From: Amycolatopsis roodepoortensis
Lineage (GTDB): Bacteria > Actinomycetota > Actinomycetes > Mycobacteriales > Pseudonocardiaceae
Direction of reading: 5' to 3'
Assembly (NCBI RefSeq): GCF_014873915.1
Contig: NZ_JADBEJ010000008.1
Location: 186,001-250,000, forward strand
DNA length: 64,000 nucleotides
A program made the translations under genes and the position numbers. The notes under the pieces are model-generated. The model saw only the letters and a list, made by a program, of their open reading frames with translations. It had not been told where the DNA came from and searched no databases. Shown piece after piece: positions 44,326 through 55,500 of the stretch (within the stretch, counting starts at the first letter, position 1; each line of letters starts with the position of its first letter).

Positions 44326-45477
44326 TCAAAGCCGTTCCGAGGGGACCGCCAGAGCGATGAACTGGGTCACCTGCGTCGCGGAGAAGTTGTTGTCGCTGAC
44401 CAGCACCAGGCTGCGCTCGCCGTTCGGGAGGCGCGGCCCCCAGGTCATCCCCTCGATGTTGTCCACAGTGGACAACTTGAAGTCCGCGAGGTCCGCGAGC
44501 AGGCGCTTCTTCACCGGCTTGACCTTCTTCGCGTCGGCCAGCGACGGCGTGTCCAGGATGTTCGTGGCGCCCTTGGTGTCGATCTCGTAGATGCGGACCT
44601 TGTTGCCGACGCCGGTGACGAACGAACGCTCCATCACCAGGTAGCGCGTCGGATCGGCCTGGTCGACGGCCAGCAGCGACGAGATGCCCGTGGTCGCGAA
44701 CGCGCCGGGCGGGTTCGGCGACGCGAAGACCTTCTCCTGCGGGTACGCGTACTGCGCGAGGACCGGCCCGAACCGCGACTGGAGGGTGATCCGGGAAAGG
44801 GCGCCCGACGTGGTGTTCGCCTCCGGGCCGTCCTGCAGCAGCGGCCCCTCGGCCGAGCTGGCGACCAGTGACCCGAAGCCCGCGAAGGTGAGGCCTTCGA
44901 GGGCGAGGTTCTGCCGCGGCCCGGTCGTCTCGGTCATCTTCTCGTTGGCGGGAATCGGCAGGTCACGGACGTAGACGCCGTCGCGCTTCGCCTCGCGGAT
45001 CGACGGATCGATCCGGGCCGCGGCCGACCGCTCGCCTTCCTGCGACCAGACGTACCGGCCGGTCCAGGGGTCGACACGCAGCTCTTCGGGGTCGATGGTC
45101 TGCATGTTCGGCGGCTGCGCGGGGTCGTTCTTCGCCAGCGGCGGGTACGTCGTGCCGTCGGGACGCAGGAGCGGCTTGGTGCCGGTGAAGGTGACCGGGC
45201 CGAGTCCCTTGGCGTCGAGGGAGAACTTCGCCGTGTAGAACCGCGCCGGGTTGAGGGCGGAGCGGTCGTCGCAGATCAGCGCGTACTCGCCGGTGCGGGG
45301 GTCGTAATCGATGCTGGACAGGCCGCCGACGACGGTGCCCTCGTAGGACTGGGCGTTCGGGACGATCTGTTCCCCGATCAGGCGAAGCGGACGGTGACCC
45401 GCTTCGGCGGCCGGTGCGGCCATCAGGGTGAGGGGGACGGCCCCGATCAGGGCGGCAGTGAGAACTCGGCGTGACAT
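44326..45477 (-). CDS. Secreted esterase-like (phytase-like propeller) protein
   Basis: 383 residues. Signal peptide MSRRVLTAALIGAVPLTLMA with cleavage near PAAEAGH. The body has segments of the esterase-like activity of phytase family: GGLSSIDYDPRTGEYALICD, DPEELRVDPWTGRYVWSQEG, ALEGLTFAG, and STVDNIEGMTWGPRLPNGER, repeated D-x-G/E-G blocks of a beta propeller. Probably an extracellular phosphoesterase-like protein; substrate unproven. An in-frame GTG 12 bases earlier is possible. Confidence 0.82.
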   Translation of the reverse strand: MSRRVLTAALIGAVPLTLMAAPAAEAGHRPLRLIGEQIVPNAQSYEGTVVGGLSSIDYDPRTGEYALICDDRSALNPARFYTAKFSLDAKGLGPVTFTGTKPLLRPDGTTYPPLAKNDPAQPPNMQTIDPEELRVDPWTGRYVWSQEGERSAAARIDPSIREAKRDGVYVRDLPIPANEKMTETTGPRQNLALEGLTFAGFGSLVASSAEGPLLQDGPEANTTSGALSRITLQSRFGPVLAQYAYPQEKVFASPNPPGAFATTGISSLLAVDQADPTRYLVMERSFVTGVGNKVRIYEIDTKGATNILDTPSLADAKKVKPVKKRLLADLADFKLSTVDNIEGMTWGPRLPNGERSLVLVSDNNFSATQVTQFIALAVPSERL

Positions 45478-45542
45478 GGCCTGTAGCACAGTCGATCAGG
45501 GTATCCGGCAGGTTGCCGGGACGTCACGCTTATCCTCGTGGA

Positions 45543-45965
45543 GTGTTCGTCATAGCGCTGGTCCCGATCGTGCTGGGTGTCCTCGTCGGCTGGGGTGGGT
45601 TCCTCGGCCTGCGCGAGAAGCTGCCGCGTGACCGCGGCGCCGGCGTGCGCACCGCCGCCACGATGCGCAGCGAGGACGCCTTCCGGCTCGGCAACAAGGT
45701 CGCCGGGGTCCCGACGCTGGCGGGCGGCGTGGTCGCCGTGCTCGCGGGGATCGCCGCGCTGGTCATGCCGACGACGTTCGGACTGCTGCTCGCCTCGTTC
45801 GTGGGCGTGATCGGGATGATCGCGCTGGTCGCGGCCGGGGGAGTGCTCGGCAACCGCGCCGCCGCGACGGTGCCGGAGCCCGAGCCGGAGCGGCCCGCCG
45901 GCTGCAGTGGCTGCGCTTGCGGCACCTGCGGCGTCTTCAAGAAGGCCGACACCGCCACCGCCTAG
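45543..45965 (+). CDS. SdpI-like membrane protein with Cys-rich tail, 140 aa
   Basis: GTG start. Three membrane helices: FVIALVPIVLGVLVGWGGFL, VAGVPTLAGGVVAVLAGIAA and LLLASFVGVIGMIALVAAGG, with MRSEDAFRLGNKVAG between the first two, the segment that recalls SdpI/YhfL-type proteins. The C-terminal tail has four cysteines in CSGCACGTC, which could bind a metal. SdpI is an immunity and signalling protein in Bacillus; here the function is unknown. Divergent from the esterase-like gene with a 65-base gap. Confidence 0.7.
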   Translation: MFVIALVPIVLGVLVGWGGFLGLREKLPRDRGAGVRTAATMRSEDAFRLGNKVAGVPTLAGGVVAVLAGIAALVMPTTFGLLLASFVGVIGMIALVAAGGVLGNRAAATVPEPEPERPAGCSGCACGTCGVFKKADTATA

Positions 45966-46034
45966 GCACGATTCGCCGATCAGAAGGTGTCTTGACCGCC
46001 CGGATTGTCGGAGCGGTCTGGTAGATCATGGGCC

Positions 46035-46466
46035 ATGTTCCGCGACTTCAACTTCAAGCTGCTGGTCATCGACAAGCTCATGTACCAGGACAAGCTCATC
46101 CAGCCCCGTTTCCAGATCGCCGACGTCCTCCATGCCAAGGGCGTCACCGGCGACCTGTGGGAGTACCTGCACGAACAGGACCTGCTGAACACCGTCCTCG
46201 AGGAAGCCCGCCAGTACTTCACCGATCTGGAGATCACTCCCGACCAACTGGCCGCCGTGGACGAACTGATCACTGACGGCGGCTTGGACATCTACCACCA
46301 GTGCTCGCCGTTCTGGGACGGCGAGGACGACCTCTTCGACATCTCCTCACTGGACGACCTCGCCCTGCTACCCAACCTCCGCGTGATCCACGACATCGCC
46401 GATGTCATCACGACAGTCCCCGGCGTCGAGGACACGCTCAAGGCCCGCGGAATCGCCGTGCATTGA
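46035..46466 (+). CDS. DUF6892-like protein, 143 aa
   Basis: Acidic soluble protein without signal peptide. It begins MFRDFNFKLLVIDKLMYQDK and has ITPDQLAAVDELITDGGLDI and FDISSLDDLALLPNLRVI, which I associate with the DUF6892 family of actinobacteria; the match is from memory and moderately sure. Leucine-rich-repeat-like segments near the C-terminus (LDDLALLPNLRVI) are notable. It lies alone, 69 bases after the SdpI-like gene. Similar small acidic proteins sometimes act as immunity proteins, but nothing here proves it. Confidence 0.55.
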   Translation: MFRDFNFKLLVIDKLMYQDKLIQPRFQIADVLHAKGVTGDLWEYLHEQDLLNTVLEEARQYFTDLEITPDQLAAVDELITDGGLDIYHQCSPFWDGEDDLFDISSLDDLALLPNLRVIHDIADVITTVPGVEDTLKARGIAVH

Positions 46467-46482
46467 GCCCTTCTCATCCCGC

Positions 46483-47064
46483 CTAATTGCGCTGGAGGTC
46501 TCCCGGATGGGTGGCCAGCAGCGCCAGCGGGATGCCCTGACGACGCAGCACCTGACCCCAGAGGTCGTGGTGCGGCGAAGCGAGGACGTCGCTGGGCAGC
46601 GCCGGGACGATCACCCAGTCGTCGCGTTCGATCTCGTTGGCCAGCTGGCCGGAGTCCCAGCCCGCGTAGCCGGCGAAGACCCGCACACCGCGGACCTTCG
46701 GCACCAGGATCTCGGGATCGGTGTCGAGGTCGACCAGCGCGACCGGGCCGCGGACGGCGATCACGCCGGGCACGCTCGACGCCGTCTCGCCGGTCCGCAG
46801 CGCGGCCAGGCACAACGCGGTCTTCTTCTCGACCGGCCCGCCGACGAACACCGACTGCGGTTCGGCGACGTGCCCGCCCCAGTTGGGGAGCACGTCGTAC
46901 ACCGGGACGTCACTCGGCCGGTTGAGCACGACGCCGAGCGTTCCCTCGTCCCGGTGATCGATGACGAACACGACGGTCCGCCTGAAATTGGGATCGAACA
47001 TCGTGGGGGCGGCGACCAGGAGCGTTCCCGGTTCGACCTCGGCGTCCGCTGGCACGTCCGCCAT
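46483..47064 (-). CDS. YqgE/AlgH family protein (UPF0301)
   Basis: 193 residues. Family hallmarks: GTLLVAAPTMFDPNFRRTVV, EGTLGVVLNRPSD, VFVGGPVEKKTALCL, VRVFAGYAGWDSGQLANEIE and SDVLASPHHDLWGQVLRRQG. The biochemical role of YqgE is unknown. In mycobacteria the same gene (Rv0038) lies next to an MFS gene and close to leuS, as here. ATG 47064 is chosen by family length; upstream in-frame starts would add up to 59 residues of low-quality sequence. Confidence 0.92.
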   Translation of the reverse strand: MADVPADAEVEPGTLLVAAPTMFDPNFRRTVVFVIDHRDEGTLGVVLNRPSDVPVYDVLPNWGGHVAEPQSVFVGGPVEKKTALCLAALRTGETASSVPGVIAVRGPVALVDLDTDPEILVPKVRGVRVFAGYAGWDSGQLANEIERDDWVIVPALPSDVLASPHHDLWGQVLRRQGIPLALLATHPGDLQRN

Positions 47065-47273
47065 GATCCCACTTCGAGCGGAGACAAATCGTCCGGCTCT
47101 GGGAACAACAGCATCACGAGCACCGTTGGACACAACGGTCGGTGCGCTTTCCGTGTCCCCCGGGCTCACTGAAGAACCGCCTTTGTGGAATACCGTCCGG
47201 CTGGAGCCACACTGCGCATAGCCGCCGAGAGGCGACCTCAAAGCGCATCGGCCACCTTCAATAGGCTGGTGCC

Positions 47274-48581
47274 GTGACGACCACCGCCACGGCGCCCACC
47301 AGGGCGTTCGTCCGCGACCGTGACTTCCGCCGACTACTGTTCACGCGGTTCTCCGCGCACTGGGGCAACGGCATGTACCAGGCCGGGCTCGCCGGCGCCG
47401 TCCTCTTCAACCCCGAACGCGCCACCGACGCGCTCGCCATGGCGGGCGGGTTCGCGGCGTTGCTGCTTCCGTATTCGATCGTCGCCCCGTTCGCGGGCGC
47501 GCTGCTCGACCGCTGGGATCGGCGGAAGGTTCTGATCTTCGCAAGCCTTCTGCGGTCCTTCACCATCCTCGCGACGGCCGTCGCCGTCGGCACGGGAGCG
47601 GCCGGGATCGGACTGTTCTCCCTGGCCCTGGCGTCCGAAGGCATCTCGCGGTTCATCGGCTCGGGGCTGTCCGCGTCGCTTCCGCACGTCGTCGAGGAGA
47701 AGTCCGTCGTCGCCGCGAACGCCTTCGCCGCGACCTGGGGTTCGGTGCTCGCCGTCGTCGGTGGCGGCTGCGCGATCGGCCTCCGGGCGCTGACCGGCGC
47801 CGACGACGCCGGTTCCGCGTGGGTCACCGCCGTCGCCGCGCTGGGCGGGATCGGTGCCGCCGTCTTGGCCTCGGGGTTCGCGCGCGGCCTGCTCGGGCCA
47901 TCGACGGTCGACGAGCCGTCGAACCCGGCACTCGCCGTCGCCCGAGGCCTGGCGGACGGCGCGAAGGCGGCCTGGCGGACGCCCAGCGTGACGGCCGGGT
48001 TCGTCGCGCTGTTCGCCCATCGCGCGTCGTACGGCATCTCGCTACTGGTGACCGTGCTGCTGATGCGCAACCACTTCACCGACGCGGGCATCTTCCGCGC
48101 CGGGATGGCGGGGCTCGGCCAGATGGCGGCGTTCGCCGGGGCGGGGATCCTGGTCGCCGGGCTGCTGACCGCCTGGCTGATCAAGCTGATCGGCAGGATC
48201 CGCGTCGTGGTGGGCGCGCTGGTGCTGGCGGCGGTCGCGCAACTCGCGCTCGGCCTGCCGATGGTGGTTCCGGCCGCGTTGCTCGCGGCGTTCGTGGTGA
48301 CCGGCGCCGGGCAGGTGCTCAAACTCTGCGTCGACTCCTCGGTCCAGCTCGACGTCGCCGACGAGACGCGCGGGAGGGTCTTCGCGCTCTACGACACGCT
48401 CTTCAACATCACCCAGGTCGCCGCGGTCTCCCTGGCCGCGACGGTGATCCCGGACGACGGCCGGTCGCCGGAGCTCCTGATCGCGGCTGCCGTCCTGTAC
48501 CTGGTGGGCGCCGCCGGATACCTGCTCGCGGTGCGAAAAAGGAGAACGGCTGATAAGCCTCCCCCGTTGGCATTAGGGTGA
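47274..48581 (+). CDS. MFS transporter
   Basis: 435 residues, GTG start, 12 predicted helices. LLFTRFSAHWGNGMYQAGLA near 20-40 and GALLDRWDRRKVLIF near 80 (motif A) place it in the MFS 3 / MFS_1 group. The divergent placement from yqgE parallels Rv0037c-Rv0038 of M. tuberculosis. Substrate unknown. It ends 55 bases before the T7SS toxin operon, which has its own likely promoter around 48560-48600. Confidence 0.87.
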   Translation: MTTTATAPTRAFVRDRDFRRLLFTRFSAHWGNGMYQAGLAGAVLFNPERATDALAMAGGFAALLLPYSIVAPFAGALLDRWDRRKVLIFASLLRSFTILATAVAVGTGAAGIGLFSLALASEGISRFIGSGLSASLPHVVEEKSVVAANAFAATWGSVLAVVGGGCAIGLRALTGADDAGSAWVTAVAALGGIGAAVLASGFARGLLGPSTVDEPSNPALAVARGLADGAKAAWRTPSVTAGFVALFAHRASYGISLLVTVLLMRNHFTDAGIFRAGMAGLGQMAAFAGAGILVAGLLTAWLIKLIGRIRVVVGALVLAAVAQLALGLPMVVPAALLAAFVVTGAGQVLKLCVDSSVQLDVADETRGRVFALYDTLFNITQVAAVSLAATVIPDDGRSPELLIAAAVLYLVGAAGYLLAVRKRRTADKPPPLALG

Positions 48582-48636
48582 CGCTTACCGACACCGGGTG
48601 GCGTATGCCCGGGATCAAGCACTCGCGGGGGCTCAA

Positions 48637-49251
48637 GTGACGACGGCCGGCGACGACAGCGCACGCCTCGAAGCGCGCAATGCCGCCATGAAGGACCAGG
48701 TCGACACGCTGCTCGAACAGTTCGAGCGGCAGACGGCCCAGCTCCGGGACGCGCAGGAAGCCGCTTCGCAGACGTCGGCGACGGTGGTCTCGCAGGACGG
48801 CCTCGTCCGCGCCACCATCGACGCGACCGGCACCCTCGCCAAACTCGAAATCCAGCCGAACGCCTTCGAGCGCACCAATCCCGCGCAGCTGGCCAACACC
48901 GTGCTGACCCTGGTCCGCCAGGGATCGCTGCAGGTCAAGCAGCAGGTCGCCGAGCTGATGGCCCCGATCACCGAGGGGCTGCCGGACCTGTCGGACCTCA
49001 TCGAAGGCGCGCCTTCACTGCAAGGGCTGATGCCGGCGATCCCCGACTTCCTCGCGGCCGAAGAGGAAGAAGCGCCGGTGAAGTCCGACGAAGACTTCGA
49101 CGCCCCGCTGATGATCAAGGACGACGCGCCGCCGCCTCCGCCGCCTGCCCCTCCCGCGCCGCCGACGCCGAAACCGGTGCCGAAGCGGGTGCGTCAGCAG
49201 GACGACGATGAGGAAGAGCCGCCCTCGAGCTGGCTGACCAGGGGAGTCTGA
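48637..49251 (+). CDS. YbaB/EbfC-like protein with acidic Pro-rich tail, head of toxin operon
   Basis: 204 residues, GTG start with a G-run 5 bases upstream. A helical start (ARLEARNAAMKDQVDTLLEQ), YbaB-like strands (SQDGLVRATIDATGTLAKLE) and a final helix are followed by an acidic segment, a poly-Pro run and a basic/acidic tail ending SSWLTRGV. Same architecture as the protein at 38621-39169. Its stop overlaps the ATG of the WXG100 gene by one base. It is the first gene of the operon; a chaperone or DNA-binding role is open. Confidence 0.75.
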   Translation: MTTAGDDSARLEARNAAMKDQVDTLLEQFERQTAQLRDAQEAASQTSATVVSQDGLVRATIDATGTLAKLEIQPNAFERTNPAQLANTVLTLVRQGSLQVKQQVAELMAPITEGLPDLSDLIEGAPSLQGLMPAIPDFLAAEEEEAPVKSDEDFDAPLMIKDDAPPPPPPAPPAPPTPKPVPKRVRQQDDDEEEPPSSWLTRGV

Positions 49252-49580
49252 TGCCGAACGGTGGGGGTGGCGCCGGGTTCACCGCGGACCCGGAAGCGGT
49301 GAAGACGGCCGCGGCCAAACTGGGGATCGCGGCCGACCAGCTGGACGAAGCGGGCAAGGAACTGCTGGCCGCGATGAACTCGCTCGGCCAGTGCTGGGGC
49401 AACGACGACGCGGGCAAGGAGTTCGCGAAGGACTACGAGCCCGGCGCGCAGGGCTCGTCCGAAGGGTTCGCGAACGTCGTCGAGGCGCTGCGGGGCATGC
49501 AGCACAACGTCGAACGGTCGATGACCGCGTACACGAACGCCGAGGAAGAGATCAAGTCGACGCTGGACAAGAAGGTCTAG
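49251..49580 (+). CDS. WXG100-family T7SS protein, 109 aa
   Basis: Helical hairpin protein of typical length. The turn reads QCWGNDDAGKEFAKDYEPGA, the W-G-x-D-x-x-G-x-x-F form common for WXG100 proteins next to actinobacterial polymorphic toxins. Helices flank it on both sides, ending EEIKSTLDKKV. No signal peptide. It probably pairs with the WXG-like head of the giant toxin encoded 4 bases downstream to target it to an ESX secretion system. Confidence 0.85.
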   Translation: MPNGGGGAGFTADPEAVKTAAAKLGIAADQLDEAGKELLAAMNSLGQCWGNDDAGKEFAKDYEPGAQGSSEGFANVVEALRGMQHNVERSMTAYTNAEEEIKSTLDKKV

Positions 49581-49584
49581 CGCC

Positions 49585-52500
49585 GTGGGTATGGAGATGC
49601 CCGACGCGGTCAAGTGGCTCTTGCCGATCGTCGTCGGGGAAAGCTGGCCCGAAGGCGACGAGGACAAGCTCCGCGAACTGCGCGACGCCTGGCACAACGC
49701 GTCGAGGGCGATTCAGCCGATCGCCGACACCGCGACCAAGGGCGCCACCGAGGTCATCGGCGGCTGGAGCGGCGAGGGCGCGGAGAAGTTCGCCGAAGCC
49801 TGGAAGAAGTTCGTCGAGGGCGACGAGGCTTACTTCAAGTCGCTGGCCGATTCCTCGAAGGCGCTCGGCGACTCGTGCAACGCGACCGCGCTGGACGTCG
49901 AGTACACGAAGTACATGATCATCATCTCGCTGGTGATCCTGGCCGCGCAGATCGTCGCGATGATCGCGGCCGCGGCGGTGACGTTCGGCGGGTCGACGGC
50001 CGGGATCGCGCCGGCGCAGATCGCCACCCGCATGACCGTCCAGATGATCTTCCGGCAGCTGATGCAGAAGCTCGCGCAGGAAGGCTTCAAGAAGGTCGCG
50101 AAGGAACTCCTGGAGAAACTTCTCAAGGAGGGCCTGAAGAAGATCGGTAAAGAGGTCCTGCAGAACACGGCGATGAACCTCGCCATGGACGCGGGTATCC
50201 AGGGCCTGCAGATGGCCAAGGGCGACCGCGAGAGCTGGGACTTCAGCAAGACCAAGGATTCCGCGATCAGCGGCGCCGTCGACGGCGTGGTCGGCGCGGG
50301 CAGCAGCAGTATCGGCAAGGGCGCCACCAAGGGGCTTTCCGACAGCGTCGGCGGCCAGATCGTCGACAGCGCGGCGCGGGGTGCCGTGCGCGGTGCGGCG
50401 GAAGGGGTCGCCAGCACGGTCGGGCAGGCCGCCGTCACGGGGGATCTGGACAAGCTTTCGGCCAAGGACGTGCTGATGGGCGCGTCCGGCGGGGCCGTCG
50501 GCGGAGGTGTCGACGGGGCGAAGAGCCAGATCGGCGACATCAAGGCCGCGAACACGCCCGGCGACTCGGGTCCTTCCACGCCGGATGTGGATACCGGGGA
50601 TGCGGGGACGGGTTCGCGTACTCCGGGGTCTTCGGATTCCGGCTCTTCTTCGGATTCCGGCTCTTCTTCGGACTCGCGGTCGTCCTCGGACTCGCGCTCT
50701 TCTTCCGACTCGCGTTCTTCGTCGGACTCGGACTCTTCGTCGGACTCGCGTTCTTCGTCTGGCTCGGATTCTTCTTCTTCGGACTCGCGTTCGTCTTCGG
50801 ATTCGGGCACTTCATCGGAACCGCGTTCGTCTTCGGATTCCGGTTCCTCTTCGCGGTCGGACTCTTCGCCGGATCCGGCGCCACGGTCCACTTCGGACGG
50901 TCAGGCGGCTTCGAGCCGCGGTTCGGACGGCTCCGCCGACCCGCAGCCGCGCTCCGAAAGCGGCCCGCAGCGGGCGGCGGACAGCGACCGGATCAGCCAG
51001 TCCTCGACGCAGGCCCCGGAACGTCCGGCCGACACCCCGGCGAACACCGGTGACGGTCAGCGTGCGGCGCAGACCCACCAGAACGCTCCGGCGGCCGCCG
51101 CCGACAACGGTTCCGGTCAGCAGCAGCAAGCCGCTGCCGGTCAGCAGCAGGCACCGGCCCAGACACCGGCGGCCAGCCCTGCCCAGACACCGGCGAGTGG
51201 TCCGGCGCCGGCGCCCGCTTCGGGCCCAGCGCCGAGCCCGTCACAGGGCCCCGCGCCCGGTCCGGCACCGGGCCCGTCGCCGAGTCCTTCGCAGTCCAGC
51301 GCGATGCCGCCCGCCGCTTCCACGGGCGCGCCGTCGAGTTCGGGCGGGTACGGCATGGCGTCGAACCCGGGTTCGGGCTCGCCCGCTCCGTCGGGTGGCT
51401 ACGGCATGGCACCCGGCGGCAACGGACCCACTCCCGGCGGTGGTTTCCCGCCCCCCGGGCACGATCCGTCCCGGCCGGTCCGGCCGAACGACAGCGTCCA
51501 GGCCGCGGGTTTCGCGGGCAACGGCGGGCCCCAGCAGCCGCGGTTCGACCAGCCGCCTGCCCCGATGCCCTTCCAGGGCCAGCAGCCGATGCAGCCGCCA
51601 CCTCCGGGTGGTTTCGCGCCGCCGCCTCCGCCGCCTCCCGGTGGTGGTGGCCCCATGCCACCGCGAGGACCGCAGGGTCAGCCCGGTCCGATGGGCCCTC
51701 GCCCGCCGCAGCAGCACCCCGGTCAGGGTGGATACCCGCAGGACCGCGGGCCGCGTCAGCGTCCTCAGCAACCGCCGCAGCCGCCCGGACCGCAGGGTCC
51801 GCCGAGGCCGCCTCAGGGCTATCAGGGCAGGCCTGGACCTGGTCCGGGTCCGAACGGCGGGGTCCCGCCGCGTCCGCAGACACCTCCGCCCGGTCCGCCT
51901 TCGGGTAACCGCGGTCCGGCGGGCTATCCGCCGCCTCCGCCGCGGCCCCAGCACCCGGGCAACGGGCCGTTCCCGGGCAACCGCGGCCCCATGCCGCCGC
52001 CACCCGGTCACCACCCCGGTCAGCCGGGGCATCCGGGACAGCCCGGCAGGCCGATGCCGCCCGGTGCCGAGCCGCCGCGGTTCGGTGGTCCGCAGCGTCC
52101 GCCGCAGGTCCCGGCACCGCGTCCTGGCCACGACCCGAACGCGGGCCCTCAGCAGCCGCAGCGTCCGCCGCAGCAGCAGCAGCCGCCGGTGCGACCGGTG
52201 GAGCACGCGCCGCAGCAGGCACCTCAGGACCGCGGCCACGACAACCTGCCCAAGGACAGCGAGCTTCCGAAGGACGTCGCCGCTCCCAAGGACACCGGCA
52301 CTCCGAAGGACGTCGAGGCTCCCAAGGACGTCGCCGCTCCCAAGGACACCGAGGCTCCGAAGGACACGGACGTCCCCAAGGACACCGAGACCCCCAAGGA
52401 CGCCGAGGCGCCCCAGGACGTCACGCCCGACGACCGGACCACGGTCGACGAGCCGTACCTGACGGATCCGGACTTCCACACGGACGATCCCGCCGCCTAC

Positions 52501-55500
52501 CGCGCACTCGCCGAAACGCAGATCGACAAGCGCGGTTTCGACAAGGACACCGGGGAAGCGCGGAGCGAACAGGTCCGCCGTGAAGGTCTCGCCAAACGCG
52601 ACGCCCACGAGGATCCGCGCGTCAAGGAGATGTCGGATCAGGGCGCCTACGCGGTGCACAGCTACACGCGCACCGACATGGCCGAGCGGATCACGCACGC
52701 CCAGCGTCACGGCGGCGCGGAGCTGGAAGCGCTCCGTCCGCACATCGAGGCGATCACCTCCGGCCTCAACGAGATGCCCGCCTACGAAGGCCTCGTCTCG
52801 CGGCGGGTGAACTTCAACGGCAACGAGAGCGCGATCCGGGCCTTCCTCGAAGCGCACGCCGAGGGCAAGGTCATCGTCGACCCGCAGATGCTGAGCACGT
52901 CGCGGGTCACCGCCGAACATCCGCGCAGCACCTTCCCGGGTGAAGTCGAGATGCGCATCCAGTCGAAGACCGGACGCCACATCGAAGACCTCGCCTCGAA
53001 GAAGGAAGAACGCGAGGTCCTGATGAAATCGGCGACGCAGCTGCGCGTCACCGACGTCAAGATGGGTCCGGGGCATCCCGAGCATCCGGAGTACAAGAAG
53101 CGCCTCGACGACGGATCGCCCAACGACCTGCCGAAGTGGATCGTCGAATGCGAGGAGGTCGTCAAGGGCGACGACGGCCACCTGACCGCGGAGCAGGTGC
53201 AGCAGAAGGTCGCGGAACGGCGTGAGTACAACAACGCCGTGCAGGAGCGGTTGGCGCAGGAAGCCGCCGACCAGGAAGCCCAGCTGCGCCGCGATCACCC
53301 GGAGCTGTTCCAGAACAAGGGTCTCGCGGGGCTCGAAACCAAGGTCGCCGACGGCAAGGGCGGCTGGGTCGACGTCACCGACGCCCCGGTCCGGGAGCTT
53401 CCCAAGCCGCCGAGGGAACACGTCCCCGACGGTGGCTGGTCCGAGCTGGCGAAGCCGCTCGAAGAGGGCGGGACGCCGGTCATCCACGCCGGTTCGGCCG
53501 AGACGCCGCACCAGCAGGTCCGGCTGCTCATGGACGAGGTCCCCGCGATCGGCGAGGCCAACACCCGCAACTACTACGCGCCCGAATCGTGGAAGGACGG
53601 CTACCAGACGAACTCGGCCGAGGCGCTGGTCGCGTTCGAAGACCGGATGAACGGCGGAGACTCGGTCGCCGCGCCGTCGGCGGGCGGTTCACCGCTGCAG
53701 CACGTCAGCGACCGGCTCGGCGGGCAGTGGTCGGATCGCAACGGTTTCGCCGACATCGCTCGTGAGCTGGGCGAACGTCCGGTCGGCGCGCGGACCGCGG
53801 TGGCGTTCGAGCATCACGCCGCCGCCGATCCGAACGCGCCGGAAGGCTCGCCGCGGTCCAAGGACCGGATCGAGACCCGGATCGTCGCCGCGGTGAACAC
53901 GCCGCACGGCGTGGTCTTCGCCGACCCGATGACCGGGCGGCTCGCGACGCTGCCCGACGATCCGACGTCGATCAAGGCGATGCCGATGGGCGGCGGCGAC
54001 GCACCGCACACGCCGGAAGCACCGGAGCGCACGCACTCCGAAACGCCGGTCCAGGAGCAGGCGCCCAAGACCGAACTCGACATCGCCGACCGGCTCAAGG
54101 GCCCGGAAGAAACCCCCGCGCGAATCGACGAGAGCTACCTCTCCGACGACGGTTTCCGTGGCACGCCCGAGGATCACAAGAGCCTCCGGGACCGCTACGA
54201 CAGCGCCGAACTCGCCGAGCAGGCTCGTGAGAAGGCGCTCAAGCGGCTCGAAGCCAGCCCGCTGAAGGACCGCGTCTCGCCCGAGGCCGCCGAAGCGATC
54301 TACTCGTACTCGCGCGAACACGCCTACGCGATCAACGAAGCCAACCGCAAGGGTGAAGCGCACCCCGACTTCGAGAACGCCCAGCGCAGCACCCGGGCGA
54401 TCGTCGGCGCGCTCAACGAGCTGCCGGACTTCCACGGCGAGGCCATCCGCGGCATCGACACCAAGGGTGACATGCGGGCCGCGGCGATCATGGCGGCGCA
54501 CTACGAACCCGGCCAGACCGTCCCCGAGCCGACGATGACCAGCTCGACCATCAAGACCTCGCCGGACACGAAGTCGAAATTCGGCGAAGACGTCGAGATC
54601 CACATCGTCTCGAAGACGGGCAAGGACGTCTCGTCGCTCGCCGAGAACCCGCGCGAGAACGAGGCCATCAACAAGCCGGCCACCCAGCTTTACGTGCACA
54701 GCAAGGAGTTCAAGACTCCGCCGCTGGTCGACCGGCCGAAGTGGGTCATCCACGCCGAAGAGGTCACTCCCGGCGACCCGCGCTACCTCGACCCCGAGAC
54801 CGCCAAGCAGAAGATGGACGAGCGGCGGGCCCGGCACGCCGCGGAGGCGCCGGAACTCGCGCGTCTCGCCCAGGCGCAGTCGATGGCGCGCCTCGGCGGC
54901 TTCGACGAGCCGCAGACCCCGCACGTCACCACGGAGAACCCGGCGCAGCACAGCGTCGCGGACGCCGACAAGGGACCCGAGTACGGCGAGCAGCCCGTCA
55001 CCGATGACACGATCGAGCTGCCCACGCCCGAGCGGGACTACTCGTCGATGGCGGTCGCGACGAACCCGCCGAGCGAACCGGCGATCCACGCCGGTTCGGC
55101 GAGCCCCGCGCAGCAGGCCGCGTACATCGCCGACCGGCACCCGCGGCTCGGCGAGGTCAACCCGCATTTCAACGACCCCGACGCGCTGGCGAACGGCTAC
55201 CGCTCCAACTGCACCCGCACGCCGGGCGCGTACATGGACCGGCTGAACGGCATCGACTCGACCGCCGACCCGCTGCTCGTGCACGAGATGGACAGCCGCG
55301 GCACGCTGGAGCACGTCGAAGAGCGGTTCGGCGGGCAGTTCTCCGACCGCGCCGACTACGACACCGTCATCCGCGAGATGCGGGGCATGCCGACCGATCA
55401 CCACGCGGTCGTGGCGGTGAAGTACCTCGACGAGAACGGCGTCGAGCGCGGACACGTCGCGATGGTGGCGAACACGCGGGACGGCGTCGCGTTCATCGAC

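Noticed and set aside
50626..52422. Low-complexity repeats read as a CRISPR array or mobile element
   Set aside because: The repeats are in-frame coding Ser-Asp, Pro and PKD units without spacers, terminal inverted repeats or target duplications.
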